This document shows, piece after piece, positions 8,429 through 16,909 of a DNA stretch of 64,000 nucleotides. Under the pieces are notes generated by a model. The model was not told the DNA's origin. It did no database searches and saw only the letters and a list, made by a program, of their open reading frames with translations. The DNA is from Chthonomonadales bacterium (GTDB taxonomy: Bacteria; Armatimonadota; Chthonomonadetes; Chthonomonadales; CAJBBX01), in the NCBI GenBank assembly GCA_013360745.1, contig JABWBA010000008.1, positions 1 to 64,000 of the forward strand, read 5' to 3'. The position numbers and the translations under genes are program-made. The number at the start of each line of letters is the position of its first letter. Position 1 is the first letter of the stretch.

Positions 8429-10402
8429 GTGGTGAATAACAGGGCGCTCAAGCTCATCCTGACGGTGGCAGGCCTTGCCCTGTTGCTGCTCCTATTCCAA
8501 AAACGGAACCTTGGTGGGTTCAACGAATCCAGGCCGATCCCTTACTCCCTGTTCGTACAGCAGATTACGGATAATAACGTCAGCCGGGGTGAACTATCCC
8601 GCGATTCCTTCAAAGGCGAATACATCCAGCGCCCGCCTGCCCTCGATTCCGATACATTCACGGTAAATCTCCCCCATTCGACGGAGGCCCAAAGTCGACT
8701 TGAGAAGCTGCTTCTCGACCATAAGGTCCCGTTCGAATACTCACGCCCGTGGCTATCTGATTTCACCGCCAGTCTGCTGTTCACCGTTGTCGTACCCCTG
8801 GTTTTCATCGCGTTCCTATGGTTCATCCTTGTCCGTCAGGCTCAGGCGGGCGGCAACCAGGCCATGTCGTTTGGTCGCTCCCGCGCCCGTCGTATGAGCG
8901 ATGCGGTTCCCAAGATCACCTTCGAGGATGTGGCCGGCGTAGACGAGGCCAAGTCCGAACTCGCGGAGATCGTCGAGTTTCTGAGAAACTCCAAGAAGTT
9001 TCAGGCGCTCGGAGCGAAGATACCCAAGGGCGTCCTCCTCCTCGGCCCTCCCGGTTGCGGCAAGACGATGCTGGCGCGGGCGATTGCAGGCGAAGCGGGC
9101 GTGCCGTTCTTTCATATCTCCGGTTCCGACTTCGTCGAGATGTTCGTTGGCGTCGGCGCGAGCCGCGTTCGAGACCTGTTTGAGACCGCCAAAGCGCATC
9201 GACCAGCCCTGATATTCATCGATGAGATTGATGCCGTCGGACGTCAGCGTGGCGCGGGTCTCGGGGGCGGTCACGACGAGCGCGAACAGACGCTCAACCA
9301 GCTGCTGGTCGAGATGGATGGTTTTGACCCGAACTCCGGAGTGATCCTGATCGCCGCGACGAACCGGGCTGACATACTGGATCCCGCTCTGCTGCGCCCC
9401 GGGCGTTTTGACCGACGTGTGGTCGTCGATGCACCGGATGTTCGAGGCCGACGGGCCATTTTCACGGTGCACCTGCGCAACAAACCGATCGAGTTCGGCA
9501 GCGATGAGGGGCGAAAGGAGCGGGCGATCGAGGCGCTCTCTCAGCGAACGCCGGGATTCACCGGCGCCGACATCGCCAATCTCGTCAATGAAGCGGCCCT
9601 TCTGGCGGCTCGAAGGGATAAGCAGATCATCACGATGGCTGAGTTCGATGAATCCATCGACAGAGTTATCATGGGACCCGAACGGCGCAGCCGCGTACTC
9701 ACACCGGAAACACGGCGACGAACGGCTTATCATGAAGCAGGTCATGCGATCGTCGGTGAACTCCTCCCGGAAGCCCATCCGGTGAACAAAGTCAGCATCC
9801 TGCCACGAGGCATGGCTCTTGGTTATACGATCGCGATGCCTACGGAAGATCGATATAGCCAGACGCAAGGGGAGATGGAAGGAAGCATCGCCGTACTCCT
9901 TGCAGGACGCGCCGCAGAGATGATCGTGTTCGGCGATATGGATACGGGCGCGGCTAACGATCTCGATCGGGCTACAGACCTCGCACGGTCCATGGTGTGC
10001 GACTTCGGGATGAGCGAGAAACTGGGTCCCATGCGCCTCGGTCGTCGACACGGCAATCCGTTTCTAGGCCGGGATATCATGGAAGATCGGGACTATTCCG
10101 AAGAAGTGGCCCGGATGATCGACAGCGAGGTCCGCGCCGTCATTGAGCGGAACTACGACCGGGCTCGAGACATACTCGCGGCGAATCAGGAGCGTCTCGA
10201 GAGGATCGTCGCATGCTTGATGGAGCGGGAATCGATTGAGCGTGAGGAGTTCCTTGCGTTGATGGATGGAAGGCCGCTGCCCGATCGGCTGGATTCGGTG
10301 TTGCCGGCCGCGCCGGTCCTGGGCGCGACGACATCTGACGACGCTCGACAGGACGGTATCCAGCCCCATGCGCCACTACGAGAGGCTCCATCCTCAGACT
10401 GA
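8429..10402 (+). CDS. ftsH: ATP-dependent zinc metalloprotease FtsH
   Basis: A membrane-anchored AAA+ protease (657 residues) for quality control of membrane and regulatory proteins. Two N-terminal membrane helices (about 8-24 and 113-135) flank a small periplasmic domain. The AAA module has Walker A GPPGCGKT (206-213) and Walker B FIDEID (263-268), followed by arginine fingers (RPGRFDRR). The zinc site is HEAGH (435-439). The frame begins with two consecutive GTG codons (8429, 8432). The ribosome site GGAGG at 8420-8424 is better spaced for the second, so the true start may be 8432. No other start fits. Confidence 0.97.
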   Translation: MVNNRALKLILTVAGLALLLLLFQKRNLGGFNESRPIPYSLFVQQITDNNVSRGELSRDSFKGEYIQRPPALDSDTFTVNLPHSTEAQSRLEKLLLDHKVPFEYSRPWLSDFTASLLFTVVVPLVFIAFLWFILVRQAQAGGNQAMSFGRSRARRMSDAVPKITFEDVAGVDEAKSELAEIVEFLRNSKKFQALGAKIPKGVLLLGPPGCGKTMLARAIAGEAGVPFFHISGSDFVEMFVGVGASRVRDLFETAKAHRPALIFIDEIDAVGRQRGAGLGGGHDEREQTLNQLLVEMDGFDPNSGVILIAATNRADILDPALLRPGRFDRRVVVDAPDVRGRRAIFTVHLRNKPIEFGSDEGRKERAIEALSQRTPGFTGADIANLVNEAALLAARRDKQIITMAEFDESIDRVIMGPERRSRVLTPETRRRTAYHEAGHAIVGELLPEAHPVNKVSILPRGMALGYTIAMPTEDRYSQTQGEMEGSIAVLLAGRAAEMIVFGDMDTGAANDLDRATDLARSMVCDFGMSEKLGPMRLGRRHGNPFLGRDIMEDRDYSEEVARMIDSEVRAVIERNYDRARDILAANQERLERIVACLMERESIEREEFLALMDGRPLPDRLDSVLPAAPVLGATTSDDARQDGIQPHAPLREAPSSD

Positions 10403-10447
10403 CGGATCCCATAGAGATCGTCTCGACCTTCCTGTTCGTCGGATTAG

Positions 10448-11965
10448 TCAGGAGGACAGCGTCTCGGGCAAGCGCTCCCGCGATCGTTGCAGCACCTCCG
10501 CGTGGAGGCTGTTCCCGGCTGCATCCATCGTGACGATGGCCGGGAAATCGACGACCCGCAGATGCCACATGGCCTCGGGAACCCCGAGCTCTTCCAGGAG
10601 ATCCACTCCCTCGACTCCCGTCACGGTGGACGCATAATAGGCTGCGGCGCCTCCGATCGCGTTCAGATAGACACCTCCGACCTCCTGCAGCGCCGCCAGC
10701 GTCTTGGCGCCCATGCCCCCTTTCCCAGCGACCGCGCGAGCGCCGGTCCTGCGGAGCACCTCGGCCTGATATGGCTCTTCCCGAATGGAGGTGGTCGGTC
10801 CAGCCGACCTGACGAGCCACTGTCCGTCGGCGTCTTTGATGACGACAGGCCCGCAATGATAGATCAACCCGCCCGTCAGCGGTACAGGTGGGGCTTCGGT
10901 CATGAGGCGTTTGTGGAGACCATCACGTCCGGTATGGACGACGCCCGTAACGAGCGCCAGGTCGCCGACCCGCAGAGAGCGAACCGTCGCTTCGTCGAGC
11001 GGGGTGGTGATCCGCTTAACACTCCTCTCGGGAAGGCGTGAGGGATCATCGCCCAGATTCGCCGGAGCCTCATCTCGGAACATCCACTCGGCGATCGCTC
11101 CTGACGCGGGGTCGAGACGCACTCCAATGCGCCGGTAGGCCCAGCAGTTATAGGCGATAGACACAAAGAAGCTCGCGGGGATCCGATTCAACGCCCCGAT
11201 TTTGCAGCCGAGCAGCGTAACCCGACCGCCGAAACCCATCGCCCCGATGCCCAGTGCATCCGCGTGCTCCATGACGCGCTGCTCAAGATCGGCGAGGCGA
11301 GGATCTGGATTGATATCCTCCGCGTCGCGCAACAGCTGGCGTTTCGCTTCCGCATAGCCTTCTGCGCGATCGCTGCCAATACAGGCTCCGAGGAATCCGG
11401 CGCTGCATCCATGCCCCTGTGCCTGATGTACCGCATGGATCAGGCATTTGTACACGCCATCGAGATCCCGATCGGCCCGGCCAAGCTCGGGCAGCTCGCA
11501 CGGGAGGGAATACTGCGCATTCTGGTTCTCACAACCGCCCCCCTTGAGGAGGAGCATGATCTCTATCGTATCCGACTCGGCCTGCTCGTAATGGATCACC
11601 GGTGTTCCCGGCCCGATATTGAACCCGGCGTTCTTGCCCGTGATGCTGTCCACCGAGTTGGGACGCAGCGCACCCATTCGGGTTGCGGTGGCCACTGCCT
11701 CATGGATGGCAGCCGTCAGGTAACGCTGATCGGTCCCCCGCGGCGCCTGAACCCAGAAGGTCAGCATCCCGGTGTCCTGGCAGATGGGGGCCCGCTGGTT
11801 CCTCGCCATATCGATGTTCTTGCTGATGATGCCGACGGCACGACCGGAAAGCGTGCTGGCATCCTCTCTCTCGCGCCAGCGCGCAATCACCCGCCGAATA
11901 TCCGACGGCATGTTGGTAGAGGCCTCGATGATGAAGTTCAACAGAGAGGCGTCAAGATCGTGCAT
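10448..11965 (-). CDS. Class I (iron-sulfur) fumarate hydratase, fused alpha and beta domains
   Basis: A 505-residue [4Fe-4S] hydratase of the FumA/FumB type that interconverts fumarate and malate. The N-terminal half (to about 285) is the alpha domain with PICQDTGMLTFW and GMGAK-like cluster ligands. The C-terminal half is the swivelling beta domain (TTPLDEATVRSLRVGD, then VVDFPAIVTMDAAGNSLH). The two parts form one chain, as in FumA, and are not separate subunits. The start ATG has AAGGATAG upstream, which overlaps the stop codon of the preceding gene and suggests translational coupling. Tartrate dehydratase belongs to the same superfamily, but the single-chain form favours fumarase. Confidence 0.88.
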   Translation of the reverse strand: MHDLDASLLNFIIEASTNMPSDIRRVIARWREREDASTLSGRAVGIISKNIDMARNQRAPICQDTGMLTFWVQAPRGTDQRYLTAAIHEAVATATRMGALRPNSVDSITGKNAGFNIGPGTPVIHYEQAESDTIEIMLLLKGGGCENQNAQYSLPCELPELGRADRDLDGVYKCLIHAVHQAQGHGCSAGFLGACIGSDRAEGYAEAKRQLLRDAEDINPDPRLADLEQRVMEHADALGIGAMGFGGRVTLLGCKIGALNRIPASFFVSIAYNCWAYRRIGVRLDPASGAIAEWMFRDEAPANLGDDPSRLPERSVKRITTPLDEATVRSLRVGDLALVTGVVHTGRDGLHKRLMTEAPPVPLTGGLIYHCGPVVIKDADGQWLVRSAGPTTSIREEPYQAEVLRRTGARAVAGKGGMGAKTLAALQEVGGVYLNAIGGAAAYYASTVTGVEGVDLLEELGVPEAMWHLRVVDFPAIVTMDAAGNSLHAEVLQRSRERLPETLSS

Positions 11966-11970
11966 CGTAT

Positions 11971-13053
11971 CTATCCTTTCTGCTCTCGAGCAGCGATGAT
12001 ATCCAGGATCGCGCGCGCCGTGCGCGTCGATCCTTCTCCATCCACCAGAGTCCGCCCCGCCGCCGACATCGCGATCATCGTATCCGGATCGGAGAGGAGA
12101 TCGTCGACAGCCGCACCGATCGCTGACTCCGATACGGCAGAGCCCAGTCCCAGATTCCGCATCGCACCTGCGGCCTCGAACTGAACGGCAAGCTCATGCT
12201 GATGATCGATCGGCTGACACACTGCGAGCGCCGGCGTTCCCGTGCAACAAGCTTCGTGCATCGTCATCCCTCCGGCAACGATCGCCACATCGGCGACCAG
12301 GAACGCATCCCGAAGGCTGGGCAGACCGCGTGACAGTCGCGATTCCCACGGCGCCCCGGATAGCGAGGCGCGCAGGTCCTCGACGTGCCGAAACGCTTGT
12401 CCGAAGACGAACTCCACGATCCGGACCTGCTTCGCGCGTTTCAGGCCTCGGGCGATCTTTACAATAAGTCGCGCTGCGTCTACCCCGCCGACACTGACGA
12501 CGACCCGCCCCGAACCGATCGAAAACGTCCTCGGCAGAGGCATCGGTTCCCGGTAGTCGTCCTGGAGGGTGGCGTAGGCAAAACCTTCATACAGCCGAAT
12601 CTCAGGCGGAAGCCGCTCCGGATACGGCTCCCGGATGAGTACATTGATCAAACCATCGGCTCCAACACGGCCGGCGCCCCGATCGTCGAAGCTGATGACG
12701 ACAGGTCCGTTGCGGCGGATCCGTTCCAGTGCACCGATGGGCGTATCGAGCATGTCGACGATCACCGCATCGAACGTTGGGAGATCTACAGCTGCGGCGA
12801 GATAATCCGGCTCGAACAGCGGCTTCCCTCCGTCCCCCATCACCCCGCCCACCGTTGCTGTGCGCAGACCTGCACCGCTGAGGGTCTCGGCAACATCGGG
12901 ATCGTCGTTCACAACCAGGGTCGCATCCACCGACGCAAGGCAGCGCAAGCGATCGAGCACCCGTTGGGCGCGCAGAATATGACCAGAGCCGACCGCCTGG
13001 CCTCCATCGGCTCGATAGAGGATCTTCAGCGAGGGAGCGTCACCACCGGACAT
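11971..13053 (-). CDS. PseG-like nucleotide-sugar hydrolase / GT-B fold protein
   Basis: A 360-residue protein resembling PseG, the UDP-sugar hydrolase of pseudaminic acid synthesis. It begins with the family signature YRADGGQAVGSGHILRAQRV and ends with the GT28-like nucleotide-sugar site (VAGGMTMHEACCTGTPALAV). No other pse or neu genes are in the window, so the real substrate is unknown. The start is uncertain: the ATG at 13053 immediately precedes the conserved N-terminus. A GTG at 13065 or an ATG at 13128 are alternatives, the latter nearly abutting the divergent hemW start. The stop lies 5 bases before the fumarase start, so the two genes share a transcript. That partnership has no obvious metabolic reason. 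Confidence 0.65.
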   Translation of the reverse strand: MSGGDAPSLKILYRADGGQAVGSGHILRAQRVLDRLRCLASVDATLVVNDDPDVAETLSGAGLRTATVGGVMGDGGKPLFEPDYLAAAVDLPTFDAVIVDMLDTPIGALERIRRNGPVVISFDDRGAGRVGADGLINVLIREPYPERLPPEIRLYEGFAYATLQDDYREPMPLPRTFSIGSGRVVVSVGGVDAARLIVKIARGLKRAKQVRIVEFVFGQAFRHVEDLRASLSGAPWESRLSRGLPSLRDAFLVADVAIVAGGMTMHEACCTGTPALAVCQPIDHQHELAVQFEAAGAMRNLGLGSAVSESAIGAAVDDLLSDPDTMIAMSAAGRTLVDGEGSTRTARAILDIIAAREQKG

Positions 13054-13149
13054 ACGATCATACACAGGACCATCCGAGTATACCTGTCGCGACCGTCGAG
13101 CTTCCGAGGTCGCGCGATGCGGTTCCATGGTTGCGGGTACCTTGTCATC

Positions 13150-14316
13150 ATGACTGAACTGTCCGTATACGTCCACATCCCCTACTGCGCAAAACGGTGT
13201 ACATATTGCGATTTCGCGACCTTCACCCATCGGGAGCATGAAGAGGAGGCGTATGTTGCAGCGGTATGTCAACAGATCGACGAGTGCCCCTATTCGACCC
13301 GCCCGGTTCGCTCCGTCTATATCGGCGGCGGCACCCCGACGCATGTTACGCCAGCGGGACTCTGCTCGATCTTGAATCGCCTTCGCGACCGTTTTCCATT
13401 CACTCCGGACGCTGAGATCTCCCTGGAAGCGAACCCGGCGAGCGCCGATGGGCCACGCTTCGAGCAACTTTTGGCTGCCGGCTATAACCGGATCTCGTTC
13501 GGAGTCCAATCGTTCAACGACGACAGCCTTCGCCTTCTCGGCCGGCTCCACTCCTCGAACGACGCCATCGATGCGATCCGTACCGCGCGCGCCGCCGGTT
13601 TCACCAATATCAGCCTGGACATGATGTTCGCATTACCGCGTCAGACGATCCGAGCCTGGACCGCCGATCTCGATACCGCGTTGGATACCGGCGTCGACCA
13701 CATCTCGGCGTACAGCCTGATTCTGGAGGCCGGGACGCCCCTCACTGCCCGTGTACGCAGAGGACTCCTACCGGAGCCCGATGACGCGGCTGCGGCAGAG
13801 ATGATGATGCAAGCGCATCGCATCCTATCCGGTCACGGCTTCGATCATTACGAGATCGCCAACTACGCAAAGCCCGGCTTTCGGTGCCGTCACAATATCG
13901 TTTACTGGACCAACGGCGAGTACCTTGGATTTGGTTCTGCAGCCGCTTCGTATGTTAACGGCTGTCGCGCCACGGCCGTGCGGGACTCGAGCGAGTTCAT
14001 CCGTCGCGTTCAGCTCGGTCAGTCGGTGATCGCCGCAGAGGAACGACTGCCGCGAGCCGAGGCCGTCGCCGAAACGATCATGCTGGGGATTCGGTTGCTC
14101 GATGGCGTCGATATCGAGCATATCGAGGAGCGATACGCCGTCCGCCTAACGGATGTTCTGGCGCCGGTTACCACACGATTGCAGCAACGAGGACTGCTTC
14201 GCGTCAGCGGCCCGCAGATCCAACTAACCGAACAAGGCATGCTTCTTGCCGACACCGTAGCCGCCGAACTGATGGCATGCGTGGAGATAAGCCTCAGAGC
14301 GGATTCGAACCGCTGA
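13150..14316 (+). CDS. hemW: Radical SAM protein HemW (coproporphyrinogen oxidase-like)
   Basis: A 388-residue radical SAM enzyme of the HemN/HemW group. The cluster motif CAKRCTYCDF is at residues 15-24 (CxxxCxxC). It is followed by YIGGGTPT and EISLEANP, typical of HemW, a heme chaperone, and not of true HemN. The open frame extends far upstream, but the protein family begins at the ATG at 13150. The last eight codons and the stop lie inside the tRNA-Thr gene on the opposite strand, so the C-terminus (SLRADSNR) is antisense to the tRNA 3' half. Confidence 0.88.
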   Translation: MTELSVYVHIPYCAKRCTYCDFATFTHREHEEEAYVAAVCQQIDECPYSTRPVRSVYIGGGTPTHVTPAGLCSILNRLRDRFPFTPDAEISLEANPASADGPRFEQLLAAGYNRISFGVQSFNDDSLRLLGRLHSSNDAIDAIRTARAAGFTNISLDMMFALPRQTIRAWTADLDTALDTGVDHISAYSLILEAGTPLTARVRRGLLPEPDDAAAAEMMMQAHRILSGHGFDHYEIANYAKPGFRCRHNIVYWTNGEYLGFGSAAASYVNGCRATAVRDSSEFIRRVQLGQSVIAAEERLPRAEAVAETIMLGIRLLDGVDIEHIEERYAVRLTDVLAPVTTRLQQRGLLRVSGPQIQLTEQGMLLADTVAAELMACVEISLRADSNR

Positions 14317-14363
14317 CCTTCGCTTTACAAGAGCGTTGCTCTACCGAGCTGAGCTACTGAGGC
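14290..14363 (-). tRNA. tRNA-Thr (anticodon TGT)
   Basis: The acceptor GCCTCAG pairs fully with CTGAGGC. The D arm is GCTC/GAGC and the anticodon loop CTTGTAA, giving TGT. The T arm is AGCGG-TTCGAAT-CCGCT. The anticodon stem has one A-A mismatch at its outer pair (27-43). CCA is not encoded. The 3' half overlaps the end of hemW on the other strand. Confidence 0.94.
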
Positions 14364-14372
14364 GCGAGACCG

Positions 14373-14381
14373 ATTCTAGCA
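14373..14381 (-). promoter_or_regulatory. Possible extended -10 promoter of tRNA-Thr
   Basis: TGCTAGAAT read on the minus strand is an extended -10 (TGnTATAAT-like), with the predicted start about 3 bases before the tRNA. Its TAG is also the stop codon of the upstream sigH-like gene. No convincing -35 is seen, so read-through from sigH is an alternative. Confidence 0.35.
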
Positions 14382-15029
14382 GAGTGTAAGGTCCTCGCGA
14401 GCCACCTGAAGCATCTGGATCTTCCGTTTGACCCGCTGAAGCGCGTTATCGATGCTCTTGGTGCCGCATCGGAGCTGCTCGGACATCTCCCGGTAGGACC
14501 GCCCCTCGAGGTAGCAATCCAGCACCGCGGCTTCGAGGACCGAGAGAGCGTTGCGCACGTCCCGGTAAAACTCCGCCCGATCCCGACTCTGGATCACGTG
14601 CACCGCCGGATCGAGGACCCGTTCATCGGGCAGCGTATCGACCAGCGGCGTCTCCGCCTCGGCATCTGCGGAGTTGCCATGGAGTGATATATAAAGATTC
14701 AGCGGTGCATGTTTGTGTCGCGTGGCGCCTTTTACGGCAGTGATGATCTGACGGGTAACGCAGAGGTCGGCAAACGCACGGAATCTGGCGAGGCGGTCGG
14801 TGCGATAATCCCGGATTGCCTTAAAAAGACCGATCATCCCTTCCTGTATTACATCATCGGTATCGGCGCCAGCAAGGAAATAGGTCCTGGCTTTGCTCTC
14901 AACAAGATGCTTGTACTTCGACATCAAGTAGTCTACGGCGGCCGAATGACCGGCCCTCGCGTAGAGAACGACTTCCTCATCCGTCATCAACGGATACCGC
15001 GAGGCAAGGTCATGACAGCACGTCACCAT
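14376..15029 (-). CDS. sigH: SigH-like RNA polymerase sigma factor
   Basis: A 217-residue sigma-70 family factor resembling the SigH (Spo0H) group of Firmicutes and related phyla. Region 2 shows TDDVIQEGMIGLFKAIRDY (about 57-75). Region 4 has LEAAVLDCYLEGRSYREMS with a helix-turn-helix (GTKSIDNALQRVKRKI). The frame is open upstream, but the start is fixed by the ATG at 15029 with AGGAG 8 bases before it and a consensus promoter at 15108-15136. In spore formers SigH drives early post-exponential genes. No sporulation gene is seen here, so the role is unknown, perhaps stationary phase or competence. Confidence 0.82.
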   Translation of the reverse strand: MVTCCHDLASRYPLMTDEEVVLYARAGHSAAVDYLMSKYKHLVESKARTYFLAGADTDDVIQEGMIGLFKAIRDYRTDRLARFRAFADLCVTRQIITAVKGATRHKHAPLNLYISLHGNSADAEAETPLVDTLPDERVLDPAVHVIQSRDRAEFYRDVRNALSVLEAAVLDCYLEGRSYREMSEQLRCGTKSIDNALQRVKRKIQMLQVAREDLTLC

Positions 15030-15107
15030 GCTATGGCTCCTGGTGTTCGTGGAAGGCGTTCTTGGGTTGCACACAGCATCGTTTGCATTCCGCCTTACTG
15101 TGGTCTT

Positions 15108-15136
15108 ACTATAGTCGACGGATAGGCGAATGTCAA
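15108..15136 (-). promoter_or_regulatory. Consensus promoter of the sigH-like gene
   Basis: Minus-strand TTGACA (15136-15131), a 17-base spacer and TATAGT (15113-15108). Transcription should begin near 15101, giving a leader of about 70 bases. Confidence 0.75.
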
Positions 15137-15144
15137 GCCCTAAC

Positions 15145-15215
15145 CGTGCTCTTCGAGCACGATTAGCCGTGATTCTGCCCCGTGCTCCCGGCAGGATGAA
15201 CCGTGGAGCACGGGG
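15145..15215. repeat. Two inverted repeats sharing the half-site GTGCTC/GAGCAC
   Basis: The first repeat is CGTGCTC-TTC-GAGCACG (15145-15161). The second is CCCCGTGCTCC (15178-15188) and GGAGCACGGGG (15205-15215), a perfect 11-base arm with a 16-base loop. Each arm can pair with arms of the other repeat, so as RNA the structures are mutually exclusive. The site lies between divergent genes, 8 bases upstream of the sigH -35 box and 26 bases before the isomerase-like start. It could be a DNA operator or a leader structure. There is no T-run, so it is not an ordinary terminator. Confidence 0.6.
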
Positions 15216-15241
15216 AATAGGGGACATGGGTACGATCATCC

Positions 15242-16666
15242 ATGAATCATCGCGTTCGCGTCGGTCTTTTCGCCATCGGCTTGGACACCTACTGGCCTCA
15301 GTTCGCTGGACTGCGGGAGCGGCTCGATGCGCATCGACAGGCCATCGCGGAAGGTCTGAAGCGGGCGGGCGCGGATGTCGTCGACGGCGGTATGGTGGAC
15401 AGCGTCGAACAGGCTCGAGCGACGGCCGCCACATTCCGTCGGGAGGACATCGAGATCATTTTCCTGTATGTGTCCACCTACGCGCTGAGTTCGACCGTGT
15501 TGCCCGTCGTTCAGAAAGCCGGTGTCCCCGTCGTTGTCCTGAACCTGCAGCCCGTGCGCGCGATGGATTATGATGCGTTCAATGCGCTCGGCGATCGGGG
15601 TCTGATGACTGGAGAGTGGCTCGCCCATTGTCAGGCCTGCGCGGCGCCGGAGATCGCCTCTGTATTTAACCGCGCCGGTATTCCCTACCATCTAGTGACC
15701 GGTACGCTGGACGATCAAGAGGCGTGGCAGGAGATCGCCGCGTGGGTGGCCGCGGCGCAAGTGCGTGTAGGGATGCGGGAGAACAGGGTCGGCGTATTGG
15801 GGCACTACTACTGCGGTATGCTCGACGTCTACAGCGACATGACCCAGCAGGCAGCCGTGTTTGGCTGCCACTTCGAACTGCTGGAAATGTGCGAACTGAA
15901 GGAGCACAGGGATGCCGTGACCGATGATCGCATCCGGGAAAAGCTTCGCGGATTCCACGATGAGTTCGAGGTCGCACGCGAGTGTTCTGAGACTGAACTG
16001 ATCCGCGCCGCACGCACTTCGTGTGGCCTCGATGATCTGGTTGCCGCCCACAACCTCGGCAGCCTTGCATATTACTACGAAGGCCAACCCGGCAATCCTT
16101 ACGAGGACATCGTCACTTCTGTCATCGCGGGCAACTCGTTGCTCACAGCCCATGGGATTCCGGTGGCCGGCGAATGCGAGATTAAGAACGTCCAGGCGAT
16201 GAAGATCCTGGACCTGTTCGGAGCGGGCGGGTCGTTTTCGGAGCTCTATCTGATGGACTTCGATGATGATGTCGTCTTCCTCGGTCACGATGGACCAGGC
16301 CACATGGCGATTGCGGATGGTCCGGTGAAGCTGGTGCCGCTACCGGTCTACCATGGGAAGCCCGGGCAGGGGCTCTCGATCGAAATGCGCGTGAAGCACG
16401 GCCCGGTTACGCTCCTCTCCGTCGTTCAACACGGTGACGGTTCGCTGAGTCTGCTGACAGCCGAAGGTGAAGCCGTACCCGGCCCTATCCTGCACATCGG
16501 TAACACCAACAGTCGGTATCGGTTCACGATCGGAGCCAGAGCCTTCGTCAACTCGTGGAGCGCTGCCGGACCTGCCCACCATTGCGCGATCGGCCTCGGG
16601 CATATCGGCGAGAAAATCGACAAGCTCGCATCCCTACTGCAGATCCGTTGTCAGCGTATCTGTTGA
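15242..16666 (+). CDS. L-arabinose/L-fucose isomerase-like protein
   Basis: A 474-residue protein of the arabinose/fucose isomerase fold. The N-terminal half is the Rossmann-like sugar-binding part (about 5-170). The C-terminal end shows the AraA-like barrel with PLPVYHGKPGQGLSIEM and a terminal GPAHHCAIGLGHIGEKIDKL. It probably interconverts an aldose and a ketose in the cytoplasm with a divalent metal. It is too divergent to name the sugar, and no araB, araD or sugar transporter gene is adjacent. There is no Shine-Dalgarno sequence close to the ATG. The repeats at 15145-15215 lie in its putative leader. Confidence 0.78.
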   Translation: MNHRVRVGLFAIGLDTYWPQFAGLRERLDAHRQAIAEGLKRAGADVVDGGMVDSVEQARATAATFRREDIEIIFLYVSTYALSSTVLPVVQKAGVPVVVLNLQPVRAMDYDAFNALGDRGLMTGEWLAHCQACAAPEIASVFNRAGIPYHLVTGTLDDQEAWQEIAAWVAAAQVRVGMRENRVGVLGHYYCGMLDVYSDMTQQAAVFGCHFELLEMCELKEHRDAVTDDRIREKLRGFHDEFEVARECSETELIRAARTSCGLDDLVAAHNLGSLAYYYEGQPGNPYEDIVTSVIAGNSLLTAHGIPVAGECEIKNVQAMKILDLFGAGGSFSELYLMDFDDDVVFLGHDGPGHMAIADGPVKLVPLPVYHGKPGQGLSIEMRVKHGPVTLLSVVQHGDGSLSLLTAEGEAVPGPILHIGNTNSRYRFTIGARAFVNSWSAAGPAHHCAIGLGHIGEKIDKLASLLQIRCQRIC

Positions 16667-16909
16667 TCACTCTCGTGCGCCAGGTTGTATGCCGCATGGG
16701 GCCTATCCTCCGCCCGTGCGGTGCGGAGGCTCCCGGGATTACGGATTCGGTTCGGTGGGCGCGACGGCTCCGTCTCATAGCTTCTGTGAATGCGATTAGC
16801 GCGGTCTGTGGTAGCGTGCTATCGGCTCGGGGAAGCCACCATTCTCTCATCCGGGGCCTGCACGCTGCCGATCGCCCGGAGCGCGCCCTGTCGGGCGTCG
16901 TGGAGCGTA

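Noticed and set aside
8816-10051. 411-codon frame antisense to ftsH
   Set aside because: It lies wholly within ftsH on the other strand and shows no family features; a shadow of codon bias.
12385-13149. N-terminal extension of the hemW frame
   Set aside because: It is antisense to the PseG-like gene; HemW similarity starts at 13150.
16707-16729. Hairpin CCTCCGC/GCGGAGG after the isomerase-like gene
   Set aside because: A 7-base stem with no T-run; too weak to call a terminator.
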